From Anodontia alba (taxonomy: Eukaryota; Mollusca; Bivalvia; Lucinida; Lucinidae), in contig OZ024824.1 in the NCBI GenBank assembly GCA_964016985.1, positions 123,066,839 through 123,130,838 on the forward strand: a DNA stretch of 64,000 nucleotides, written 5' to 3'. The notes below the pieces were generated by a model, which worked only from the letters and a program-made list of their open reading frames with translations, searched no databases and had not been told where the DNA came from. The position numbers and the translations under genes were made by a program. Positions 11,304 to 21,707 of this stretch are shown here, one piece after another (within the stretch, counting starts at the first letter, position 1; each line of letters opens with the position of its first letter).

Positions 11304-11389
11304 TATTTATAAACCGTATTTGACCTGATCACCACACATACTCCTATAAGCACATAGTCAAGCAATTCTGTTATCTTCAGATTAAAGCC

Positions 11390-11520
11390 AGTGTACTTTT
11401 TGTCTACTTCCTGATAAAGGCATATGATTTGGGTATCTATTTGAATTGCGTCAACTTGTTGATGCAATTCATATGAGTACCCACAACATGTGCTTTTATA
11501 AAGACAATCAGAAAAAAACG
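11390..11520. mobile_element. Hairpin MITE family A, degenerate
   Basis: Shows tttgggtatctatttgaattgcg and gcaattcatatgagtaccc as arms around 11430-11500. Outer ends not found. Confidence 0.5.
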
Positions 11521-11734
11521 CATAAACTGTTGCACATGGCATAAGCATCATTAGATAAGTCCTTCACTGACAGCTTTTAATTGTACCCTTAGTATAGATG
11601 GATACATATTTTGCCAAAAATTTTCCCAATAATTTTGAAAAACCTACACGCAGGTTGAATACAGTAAATTCATAGAAAACTGTCTTATCTGGAAATTATT
11701 CTTCATAATTATAGTGAACACTGCCAAAGACAGA

Positions 11735-11990
11735 ACACCACATAGCTCCAGGTAAGACAGGGTACCACATCAGAGGACTTCTACAGGAGTATTTCATGGT
11801 AATTCTGGGATAATTTTCTCCATATCTCCATAAAAACATATGTTGTGGGTACTCATTAGAAGCGCCTCAGCAAGACGCTTCTAATGAGTACCCACAACAT
11901 ATGTTTTTATGGAGAAATAAGAAAAATTATCCCAGAATTATCACGAAATACTCCTCCTTAACAAGTCCTCTGCACATAACATTTTTCTTT
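11735..11990. mobile_element. Hairpin MITE family A with an extended ~200-nt palindrome
   Basis: The standard family A stem (11820-11930) is extended on both sides by arms that also pair: agaggacttct..ggagtatttcatggtaattctggg at 11773-11812 and its complement at 11934-11972. Near-perfect pairing runs for roughly 200 nt in total. The left outer end catagctccaggtaag matches the family. Confidence 0.75.
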
Positions 11991-12534
11991 CTCTCCATGA
12001 AAAGATATGATGTTGGTACTCATTAGATGCATCTCCTACCTATCTTTCATGGAAAACCAAGAAAAACTACAGTACTTTTCAGCTGAAAAAAAGTGCCCAA
12101 TCTGGAGTTATGACACCACTGTTTAAATCTATAAATAATGAAATAGTATCTGTTTTGATTTACTTATGAAAAAAATACTTCATTTTACTTAAGTGTAAAA
12201 TCTGATACACACTTCCAAGCTAAATATCTCTGCTTCATAGAAGTCATTCTGCATAAAGAAATTTCCAAGTTTTGCCAAAGTTTGTTATGACAGGTCATTT
12301 TATCTATGTTTTTTGTTTATAAATCACCTGTCTTCTTTGTTGCTAAAGATAAGTCCACTTCAAGTTCTTAAACTACCTGCTTCCTGGTTGAATATTTGAC
12401 ATACAATACTATATTTACTAGGGCTCTAGATTATACAGAATTCAGCAGTGTTCTAACCCTTCTCCGTTTTCTTCTTCTTCTTCATCTTCTTCTTCTTCTC
12501 CTTCTTGTTATTATTATCACTGTTATTATTATTA

Positions 12535-12566
<32 letters not shown>

Positions 12567-12690
12567 ATATTAATATTAATAGAGCATATTTAATCATTAT
12601 TATTATAATATTATTATTACCATTATTAAAAATTTATATTAAAAAAAAATGTTTTGTTGTTACATTACAATATTCATTTATTTATTACAC
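11990..12690. other. No gene; broken hairpin and microsatellites
   Basis: A single-armed family A remnant lies at 11985-12070. A pyrimidine tract of TTC repeats (12465-12507) is followed by TTA/ATT repeats (12516-12620). No coding potential. Confidence 0.6.
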
Positions 12691-12807
12691 AGCTCCAAAT
12701 AAGATGGGTGTCCATGTCAATATTTTCTTATTTCTCCACAAAAATGTATGTTGTGGGTACACTTTAGAAGCTTCTCACTGAGGTTCTTCAAATGAGTACC
12801 TATAACC
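12690..12807. mobile_element. Hairpin MITE family A, right part lost
   Basis: The left outer end (acagctccaaataag) and left arm are present, the right arm begins (cttcaaatgagtacctataacc), and it stops abruptly at 12807. A truncation or replaced end. The next 320 bases hold nothing recognised. Confidence 0.6.
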
Positions 12808-13133
12808 AGGGCTCCAGAAACTGAAAATTGCCAAATGGTCCAATCATTTTCTGCCATATTTACAGAGTTTATCGAGTCATTTTCGATCACATTAAATTTT
12901 ACAGAGTAAAATTGCCGAGTGGTGATTTCAGTATTTTCCAAAACCATTGTTCAAGAATAATGGTATTGAAATTTCCAAATGCAAATGCTGGTTTATTATT
13001 AACATAACTAATGACATACCGAAATTGCTTACACTTGCTGAACTAATATGTGCGTATTAAATATCACGATTATAAACAGCAGTGTAGTTCAATATCATCA
13101 GCAGACATGCGCAATTTATTAAATGTCGTTTCA

Positions 13134-13332
13134 CATAGCTACAGATAAGAGGGGGTATCCACATAATATTTTTCTTATTTCTCCACAAAAACATATATTG
13201 TGGGTACTCATTAGAAGCGCCTCAGCAAGGCGCTTCTAATGAGTACCCACAACATATGATTTCGTGGAGAAATAAGAAAGACATCAGCATTTTTCGGATG
13301 AAAAAAGCGCCTTATCTGTTGCTATGCAGTTT
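13134..13332. mobile_element. Hairpin MITE family A, well preserved
   Basis: Outer inverted ends catagctacagataag and cttatctgttgctatg. The inner palindrome at 13165-13283 (tttcttatttctccacaaaa, ttgtgggtactcattagaag) has a cgcctcagcaaggcg tip. A good type member of the family. Confidence 0.8.
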
Positions 13333-13692
13333 CACTGCCACAACAATCCAGTACTCAGTAAGTGAAGAGCACAAAAGGGAAAAAACCAGAGTATCTTCAC
13401 ATCGCTGCAAATCACCTTTTTGTATCCATATTGTGCTGTAGCTAGCTCCTATAATTTTTCTCCCCTTTCTATAGGCCAGTAAAAGAATAATTATAGTGTT
13501 TTGCCCTGTGCTGTGGCGAGGCCCAGCACATCAGACTTCGGCAGGGCTATTTCATTATTATTATTCATTTATTAATAAATCGTTCTTTTTATTACATATC
13601 TTTTATTGTTGTAATGCGTGACCAAGAAGCAGGTATGAAGCCCTGTCCCTTTTTATACCACAATAAACTAATGAAAGTATTGGAACAGACCG
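13333..13692. other. No gene recognised
   Basis: AT-rich with a short ATT run near 13554-13575. The 61- and 60-codon open frames here show no recognisable family. Confidence 0.4.
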
Positions 13693-13768
13693 GCTTGAGC
13701 AAACAGTGAAGACTCAGATGATGCCACAAAATACTGCATCTGATCAAGGTCCACACTATTTGCAACTC
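13693..13768. mobile_element. Family D hairpin, imperfect
   Basis: gagcaaacagtgaagac and gtccacactatttgc arms enclose agatgatgcc..gcatctgatc. Several mismatches. Confidence 0.6.
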
Positions 13769-13861
13769 GTCCAATAAATTTTAGATGCATTAACAGGTAA
13801 CAATATGGACTTTCAAATTTTAGCACCAGTATGGTGAGGACTTAAGATGTCTCAATATTTC

Positions 13862-14130
13862 ATTACGGAAACACTCCTATTCAAATATATAGAAAGTTTC
13901 ACCTCTAAAAATTGAAATTTTTCAGATGAAAAACTCTGATATTTTTGCTATTTCTGCTCAAAACACAGATTGTAGGTACTTGTTAGCCTCGTCGAGGCGG
14001 TTCTAACGAGTACCCACATCTATTTTTTGAGCAGAAATAAGAAAAATAATGTATACCCCTGTTAACCCCAGTTTTACTATATAAAAGTGGGGTTTAAGAG
14101 GGTAAACATTATATAGGCATGTTTTCGTGA
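13862..14130. mobile_element. Hairpin MITE family B
   Basis: The left end has aaacactcctattcaaatat and the right end tataggcatgttttcgtgat, which are imperfect inverted repeats of the cleaner copy at 15541-15823. The inner hairpin (13960-14045) uses agattgtaggtacttgttag, and a small ggggtttaagagggt stem lies at 14060-14105. Confidence 0.75.
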
Positions 14131-14147
14131 TGAGGGTAAATTTATAC

Positions 14148-14367
14148 CAGTCTTCGCGAAAAGTGCATGACTGCCTGACAAAACTGGCATTTTTTCATTT
14201 TTTCCTGCAAAAACTTTTAGTCTTTAGTCTGTCTGACAAATCTACTGTGAATCTTAGCAAAGAAAATAACATTCTGACAACAAATATGCCTTCAGTTCTG
14301 CAGATATTTATCTGTCCTGCAAAGATTACAGTCTGTCTGCATCAGTAGAAAAGATTTTGCAAAGACT
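14148..14367. mobile_element. Family K MITE, hAT-like ends
   Basis: Ends CAGTCTTCGCGAAA and ttttgcaaagactg (the right end is mutated). The body repeats tctgtctgacaaa and tcctgcaa in both halves. A cleaner copy at 50844-51067 has a probable 8-bp duplication, as for hAT elements. Confidence 0.65.
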
Positions 14368-14742
14368 GTTATATGGTACATAACATCTGACAAAACAGCC
14401 ATTCTAACAAACTTTTTCACACATCAAATGGACAGTTTCTTAATATTTTGACACACAGATCAAGTGTTAATTCTCTCGCATAACCGATTGGACCCATTCC
14501 AGAAATATTCCTGCAGATCAAACTTTTTTAAACATATACACCTCCTAATTTTCTCAGTAAAAAAGAATTTATAACTCATTCAATTTTCTGCTATTGTTTT
14601 CATTTCTCTACTCAAATAAAATACATGTACAACACATATATTACAGTAGCTTATACATGTATTATGAAATTTTATTTGAGGAAGTAAAAATAAATTTAGC
14701 TGAAAACAAATGAGTAATAAATTTATTCTTCTGAGATATTAA

Positions 14743-14947
14743 CGCTTAGCACTCTGGGTAAAATTTTCAGCAGACGATATTTTGAAATATTTTTCTTATT
14801 TTTCCCAGAAAACAGGATATGACATTTCATGCAAATTGTCTCCTGAGGAGACAATTTGCATGAAATGTCATATCCTGTTTTCTGGGAAAAATAAGAAAAA
14901 TATCATCAATTTGCCGTCTGCTGAAAATGCCCAGAGAGTGATAAAGG
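14743..14947. mobile_element. TTAA-flanked hairpin MITE family C, type copy
   Basis: TTAA at 14739-14742 and 14948-14951 flank the element. Outer inverted ends contain gcactctgggtaaaattttc and the related complement (tttcagcagacg on both sides). The inner palindrome at about 14790-14904 is perfect or nearly so over some 110 nt: ttttcttatttttcccagaa, then acaggatatgacatttcatg, then caaattgtctcct to the tip. The TTAA flanks suggest piggyBac-type mobilisation. Confidence 0.85.
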
Positions 14948-15059
14948 TTAAGGTAACATTTAATGTTACATATCTCCCAAGATGATTCACATAAAAGCCA
15001 ACCTCTATTTTCCAAGAAAGAAATGGAGATAAATTTTAACACATTTTAGCCTGGAATCC

Positions 15060-15150
15060 CGCAAAAGGGTAGTTTGCAAACAGTGCAGACCCAGATTAGA
15101 CGCAGCTTAACACAGGGTATGATCAGGAACTACACTGTTTGCATTAAAGA
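15060..15150. mobile_element. Family D hairpin, diverged
   Basis: gcaaacagtgcagacccagat and gatcaggaactacactgtttgc arms. The loop region (tagacgcagcttaacacagggta) no longer pairs well. Bases 15150-15466 hold only an imperfect inverted repeat at 15310-15400. Confidence 0.6.
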
Positions 15151-15466
15151 TCAGGAATTTCTATAAAACATAGTGATAATAAAAACTAACCAGACACCCT
15201 GCTATTGCAAATGGACCAGTCCAAACAGTTGTGGTAGAAGTCCACTCGAAATTAATGGGTTTAAATGTTATCTGCCAGTGTAATAAGGGAAATGGATACA
15301 CATTCAAGGGAGCAATTCTGTCAAAATTATTTTGCCTCCCTGTAGAAATGGACTCCCATCTAAAACAAAATAATTTGCTCCCTTTGTTTTTTCCTTTAAG
15401 AGCAGATCCCTTTTCAGAATGGGGCTGTGTACAAAACCATAAATAGGATTTTGGTTTGTTTTGGAG

Positions 15467-15890
15467 TTTAACAGCCCATTTAACACTATTAAGGTCATGT
15501 CCAGCCAGTCAGTTTACCTAACCACATTTTACTGGCATTACGAAAACACGCCTATTCAAATATATAGAAAATTTTACCTCCAAAAACTGAAAATTTTCAG
15601 ATAAAAAACTGATATTTTTCATATTTCTACTCAAAACATAGATTGTGGGTACTTGTTAGAACCGCCTCAGTGAGGCGGTTCTAACGAGTACCCACAATCT
15701 ATGTTTTTGAGCAGAAATAAGAAAAATAATGTATACCCCCATAAACCCCAGTTTTACTATATAAAATTGGGGTTTAAGGGGGTCAAAATTATATAGGCGT
15801 GTTTTCGTGATGGGGAAGGCTTATAGCCCTCTAAGTGGTTAACCAGTACAGTGCACATTCTTTTTGCCAGAAACTGACAACAAACAGGAA
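15467..15890 (-). repeat. SINE copy split by a family B MITE
   Basis: The SINE body runs 15467-15540 (ggagtttaacagcccattta, cagtttacctaaccaca) and resumes at 15824-15890 (ggaaggctta, gtggttaaccagtac, gtgcacattctttttgccag). The MITE at 15541-15823 sits exactly between the halves. The tRNA-like head is not recognisable beyond 15890. Confidence 0.7.
15541..15823. mobile_element. Hairpin MITE family B, type copy
   Basis: About 283 bp. The ends are a perfect 15-bp inverted repeat (cgaaaacacgcctat and its complement). The inner palindrome at 15620-15728 reads tttctactcaaaacatagat, then tgtgggtacttgttagaacc, with tip gcctcagtgaggc. A second, shorter stem near the right end pairs aaaccccag with the ggggtttaag region. 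Inserted in a SINE. Confidence 0.85.
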
Positions 15891-16317
15891 GTCATAAAAA
15901 TTGTCTCCCTGGTAAAAAAATGGCAGAAAATCTACCAAGTTTATCAAGTCCTCTTAAAACAGAATATTAACTTACCTCAAACTTGCTCTTGGAATATGTC
16001 CATTAACAGAGGTGACAGTTTCGGTGTCGGTCATGTTGCCCGGCAGACCATAGAAAAAGCCTCACACAAAATCAATTAATCATTCTTGATGTTCTTTCTA
16101 GAAAAATGTGGCCATTTTATTGACAGTCCCCCAACATTTAGTTATCCAGTTTCACTAAATGAGCCTTCTCAATAAAAAGCATCAGAACCTTCTCAATAAA
16201 AAGCATCGGTCTTTAAATGACACAAACCTGAAAAATAAAAATATACACACATTGTATTCACCCTAAGTAATCAGACACAGGTCTGTACTGATACATGCGT
16301 TCTCCAAACCCAGTCCA
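15891..16317. other. No gene recognised
   Basis: Contains the open frame 15864-16079, which starts inside the SINE and shows no family resemblance, and a direct repeat of cttctcaataaaaagcatc at 16165-16206. Confidence 0.4.
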
Positions 16318-16505
16318 TAACTCTTGATAAAATGCTTTTTTAATCTGAAAGAATTGATTTTTTTCAGATTTCTCAAAAAAACATATGTTGCGGGTACTCA
16401 TTAGAAGCACCTCAGCGAGGCGCTTCTAATGAGTACCCACAACGTGTTTTCATGGAGAAATAAGAAAAATATTTACCTGATATTCACTCTTATCTTGACC
16501 TATGT
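16318..16505. mobile_element. Hairpin MITE family A
   Basis: Ends cataactcttgataaaatgc and ctcttatcttgacctatg. Inner palindrome 16375-16472 with tip cacctcagcgaggcg. One arm is slightly shortened (cacaacgtgttttcatgg). Confidence 0.75.
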
Positions 16506-16639
16506 CAGTCTCACTGTCACATAAAAGTTTCTGTGAATCTGGGTACATCAACGGTAATTTCATTGTTTGTTTACATTTAAGATAAGCAATCCAACTGGCT
16601 CTATTTAGTTCATAAAACAGAATCAATCATAATCTAGAG

Positions 16640-17660
16640 CAAGTGCCCAGAGTGTCACGAATACCCCCGGCCGGCGCCATTTCTTAATTATAAAATATTT
16701 TTAAGTTAATGACAATGATATAAGGCAAGATATAGTTTACAATGTCAGTCTCTGAGTGACACTGATCTATCAACCCAAGTACAACTTTCCTGGAGTAAAT
16801 AGTCTTCAAGACATGAAGCAAATTTGCTGGGCCGTAAAATATAAGTCACTGACCTATACATACTTGAGAAATTAATCTGATGGTCATACTGATGCATTAT
16901 ACTAACTATGATGTTAATCCATTAAATAATCTTAAAGATATTAAGCAAAATCAGTAGACCATGAAATTTAAGTCATACTGATTTATATTTACTTTGAGGT
17001 GAAAGTTTGGGTCACACTGTGCCATTACACATGTATATGTAAATATGACATTTAGGTATCAAACAGTGGGAGATATAAGACAAAATCACAGGGCTATGAA
17101 ATATAGGTAACATAATCCCAAAATATGATAGTAATACATCAAATTGTCTTCAAAATGTAACATAAAATCACTGGACCATGAAATATAGGTCACAGTGACC
17201 TACATTTACTTTTAGGTCAACTGTTGGATCATACTAATTCATAAGATATGCGGCAAAAGTACTGGACCATGAAATATAGGTCAAGGTGACCTACATTTGT
17301 TATGCTGCCAATCATGGTGCCATACAGAACCAATATTCCAAGTATCACATTAATCCATGAAATAGTCTTCAAGATATGGCAAAATTGCTGGAGCATGAAA
17401 ATATGATCACAGTGACCTTGACTTTATTACACTGAATGTTGATGTGATAAACATGTCTAATGCCCATCCTTCTTTAAGAAGTTGTTGATATAAACAAACT
17501 GCAACATACTACTTTATTGAGGCATTAATCCATGAAACAGGCTTCAAAATATAAGTCAAAATCACTGAAGCAAAAAATCACAATGACCTTGACCTTATTA
17601 CACTGAATGTTGTGATAAACCTGTCTGATGCCCATCCCTCTTTAATAAGAGGTTGTTTGT
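16640..17660. repeat. Diverged tandem repeat with ctggaccatgaaatataggtca
   Basis: The phrase gaccatgaaatataggtca (or close variants) recurs near 16955, 17090, 17175, 17262 and 17390. It is usually followed by cagtgacctacattta and preceded by ttcaagatat. Unit length is about 85-130 bases. A pair of longer near-identical stretches lies at 17405-17540 and 17580-17700. No gene. Confidence 0.6.
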
Positions 17661-18135
17661 ATAAACAAACTGCAATATACTACTTTATTGGGGGTGTCCT
17701 AGATTTTGACCTCTAGCTCCACCCTGGGCATGACCCAGGAGTCCATAGATGTAGAATTGAAGAGAACCCTCCCAGGTACCCCCATACCAAATATGAAAAG
17801 TTTTTGATCAGTGGCTCAAGTTATTAGCAAAAGACAAAAACTTCACGTAAAACTTTGACGTAAACATCACACTATTTTCTGAGTCCGTGACCTTGACCTT
17901 GGGTCAGCAACATCAGCAGAATGATGTCAGCTATTCTGTAATCATCTAGAAGTAACACTACCACACATCAACATCCTAAAGTGTAGCTTTCAAAACTATA
18001 TGCGAAAGGAAAACTCTTCACACAAAACTTTGACGCAAAATGTTAACATTCGTACCGATGCACGGACGGATGGACAAACGGACAGAAAGACAAAAACTAT
18101 ATACCCCTCGACATACTTTGTATGCCAGGGGTATA
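17660..18135. repeat. Repeat related to the 1700-3190 array, with terminal stem
   Basis: Shares ttgacctctag, tgaccttgacctt and aaaactttgacg with the array at 1700-3190. It ends in a short inverted stem (atacccct and aggggtat) at 18100-18135 after a run of gacgga/gacaga words. A bivalve-style non-coding dispersed element; not classified. Confidence 0.55.
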
Positions 18136-18261
18136 ATGAGAAGGCAAACCATGCCACAGTGACTTGTTAACTTGTTGTTCAAACACACTAAGATGGAACA
18201 GAACTAACTCCTTCAGAACTAGTGCATGACAGTTGGTACACTTTCTAATAAGACTGCTTAA

Positions 18262-18491
18262 CCCTTGTCATGCTGAATAAATTCCGATACCATGCCTGTT
18301 TCTAATTTTCAGCCAGTTGCCATGCCTGCTTCTAATTTTCAGCCAATCAGATCACTTGATCCAGGTTGTTGATACATTCACATTCTAATTGACAGTATAT
18401 GTCCAGATCAGTTGGCTTCTGAAGAATCCAACTGATCTGGATCTAAACTGTTTGCAAAGGCAGGGTATATCAGGGTTCAGCAGGTCTGGGG
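18262..18491. mobile_element. piggyBac-type MITE (family D1)
   Basis: TTAA at 18258-18261 and 18492-18495. Left end CCCTTGTCATGCTGAATAA. The stretch gttgccatgcctgcttctaa repeats an internal block (18290-18345), making this copy about 24 bases longer than its sisters. Central hairpin at 18395-18455. Confidence 0.8.
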
Positions 18492-18499
18492 TTAATCCT

Positions 18500-19069
18500 G
18501 AAATGAATTATCAATAAGCACAAAAAAATTGTAAGCAGTTCAGAGTTGGCAGTCTTTTTACAATCTGGCTCGATCAATAAACCGTGTTGACTATTATGTC
18601 AGAACAAACTAGTTTGTGTCAGATGAGGTAAGACAACTGCATTTTTACGAAAAAAAAACAAAAAAAAAACAAGGGAGCATGTCTTAAAAAATCCTTCTGG
18701 AAAGCTTGACTGACAGATAGAGAATAGCTCTGGAGGAAGCTCTTGTGACTTTATCTGGGTGAATGATTCCATTTCATTTTTTTTTTTTTTTAATGAGCTA
18801 AAATAAGCTCCTTTAATATCTGGAATTATGATACCACTGTTTAAATTTATAAATAATTTTAAATCAACAAATTTAGCGCTATTTTACATATTTTTTCACT
18901 TGATTTTTGGTGAAGTAGTATTTTGAACTACCCCATTCATATACCTGGCCTTTGAAAAAATGGACCCATTCATACACTTGATGGTCTAAAATGTTGACCT
19001 ATTCTAGATTCTAGGCTTTCAAGTGCCCTCTATCGAAAAGGTAGAGATAAAGTAGGGCTTAGAATTTTG
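18500..19069. other. No gene recognised
   Basis: AT-rich with short A and T runs at 18650-18672 and 18778-18792. Nothing matches the named repeat families with certainty. Confidence 0.4.
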
Positions 19070-19790
19070 AAAAAGAAGGGCAAAAGTAGGAATTTCAAAC
19101 ATGAAAAGTAGGAATATTAGGGATGTTCTGGGGTTCACCTAATTAGCAAAATGGAGTTTTTCTTACTAAATGGAGGAAATGGAGATTTTTTTACGAAATG
19201 GAGCCACACAAAATATTAATTACAAACCTGTATGTTATTGCTTTTTTTTTTTCTTTAATTATCAAAGAACAATTAATGTAAATGACATATTTTATCTGAT
19301 ATTCTGATTGACAGAAGCGAAATGGGTAAGAATTGTAATATTAACGGATTTTTTTACGTGGTGAAATGGATTTTAACGAAATGGGGATTTTTATGAAATG
19401 GATATATGTTAAACTAGCAATTGCTTTTTTTTTTTTTTTTTATTAATTATCAAACAACAAATAAGGAAAATGACATATTTTATCTGATTTTCTGAACTAA
19501 GTGGAGTTTTTTAATGATATGGAGTTATTTACGAAATGGAGCCACAAAACTTTTATATACATCAAACGTGTGTTTTTGCTAGTTCTTTTTTCATTAATCA
19601 TTAGAGACAGTCAAGGAAAAGAACATTTCTACCTTGTTAGCATATGATTTTCTGAATCATAATTGAAAGGGGAAAGAATTTTACACTTATATTTTTTTTT
19701 TTGTTTTACGTTACGAAATGGAGGCAGACATCTTTCTTTTCTATATATGAGCTTATTGTTACGAAATGGAGCCATAAAATGTCACATTTC
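19070..19790 (+). repeat. Left arm of inverted acgaaatggag array
   Basis: About four loose units of 150-190 bases, each with one or two acgaaatggag(cc) words (19192, 19376, 19533, 19713, 19760) and a gacatattttatctgat segment. The same words occur in the opposite orientation at 23790-24790. The open frames at 19663-19938 run through this repeat and are not credible genes. Confidence 0.65.
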
Positions 19791-21206
19791 CAACTACAAA
19801 TTGGATCTAATGCAACCCTCAAGAAATGGATCAGCCTGCGCATTTGCACTGTCTGCTCAGCATCTTTGCTGTTCGCTGTGCATTCCTTCAGAATTTTTAC
19901 TAGTGATACGTCTAATGACATTCAATAACCAGGAATGAATGTCATTAGACATTCTTAGGATCCTGTACCAGAATATGTGGTTGCTGCTGATGCTAACCAC
20001 GCCCAAATGTTTTATATTAAAAGTAATTTTTGTACAAAGAGGCTATAGTATGTATATAAGAAAAGCTCAATACGTTTTAGCAATTTATTAAGAAAAGAGA
20101 TTCTGTTTCTAGGTGAATGGTGTTGACCCAGATAAGCATAAGCATACGCATTATGATCAGGATCTACGATAATCATCAGCTTGAAAATTATGTTCCTACC
20201 TGTCAAGTTAGCTGAAGGATAAAAATTTATCCTTAGTTTCCAGCTGGTACAGCACAAGAATAACTTTGCTGTAAGTTTCACATCTATTTAGAATTTGACC
20301 ACTGCTATAGCGACTCGTGGAGGTGTGACTAATACTTGTTGCTATCGAATCATACAATTTAAGTTTTTTTTGCTTATTTTTTTTGTTTTGTTTTGTTTTT
20401 TTTCTCATAATTTTATGGCAACCATTTACCAGCCTGTTTTTTTTGTTGTTTTTTTTATAAGGATAATTCTTCACAATGAAATGTTTCCTTTAATTACATC
20501 ACATGCAGAACTATCCCTATCTGTTTCCAATGCATATCATTACAATTATAATTAATTTAATACAAATCTTCACTGATACAGATATATAAATGGCCGCACT
20601 AAGTGAAAACTGGTCTTACAGCATATGCAAAAAGCGCATGTGCATAGTCTGACCATGGTTTGTGCATTTCTCAGACACAAGATCTGGAGATTGTTAATTC
20701 TATATAACGAACGGTGTAGAGCCAATCCAGACCTCACGGTTCGCATATACTCGAAGACCACTTTTTGCTTGGTGTGCCTTAAATTATGTCATATACATGT
20801 ATAACATTACAATTTCAAGTGATCTTATTGCAGCAACGTAAATGGAAATGTCATATGTGCAGCAGTTATTCAGTGTCAGTTTGTTCTGTGCTACATGCGG
20901 TAGCCACAGCCTGACCACTTGAGGTGACCAGTTGCATTCCGAACCATAACTTTTCTTAAGTTGTCACTGCTAAGCATCCCATTATTTCAAACGGAGTTTA
21001 ATGATACATGGTTGAGGGTGCCAGTGGGGTTTCCTCAAAGTGAGTAACCAGACAAATTTTATTTTGCTAAATCAGTAAATAAATCAGTAAATGTTTCAGT
21101 TAAAATTCGCTAATCTGTAAAGTTTTTACTCAAACACTCGCTAATCTGTAGGAACAAAATCACCATTCAGTAAAATTTTATTTCCAGAAATTAGCTAATT
21201 AGTAAA

Positions 21207-21246
<40 letters not shown>

Positions 21247-21707
21247 TTTTAGAAACCAAACACTTTTTTTTTTTCAAAAAAAGTATACATAACATCTGTA
21301 TCTGAGAATGTATACTATATTTCCTTTCTTTTATTTGCAACACGATGTTTTGAGAAGTATGCGAAACTGAGCAAACTGGCATTTTTTTCTGAATTAAATA
21401 TTTGAAATATCGTGTTTAAAATGAAAGAAACGAAGTATAATAAATATAATAATTATTAAATTGATACAGCATCCACGCAATCTGATCAGTCAGCGCATTT
21501 CGTGTACATAACCTCTGGACTAAGTACAAAAACGACTTTGCGCATTTCGCAAAATACAATTTTTGAACCTTGTAAAATCAGCACACACTGATCGGATTGC
21601 TCATTCTTTACTTTACAAGTATTTACTTGTGTAATTCCATAGATCTTTTCATTAGTGCTGACAGTGCCGCGGGGCCATGGCCAACCAACTTCAGGTTAGC
21701 CATCATA
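19791..21707. other. Spacer without recognised genes
   Basis: Holds fragments of a dispersed repeat (cagcctgcgcatttgcactgt at 19830-19880, similar at 20600-20760 and 21475-21600) and T-rich tracts (20365-20460). A TA microsatellite followed by poly-T lies at 21206-21250. The small open frames are T-tract or repeat by-products. Confidence 0.5.

Noticed and set aside
19663..19938. 91-codon frame
   Set aside because: Runs through the acgaaatggag tandem repeat and a dispersed repeat; overlapping frames on both strands are equally open.
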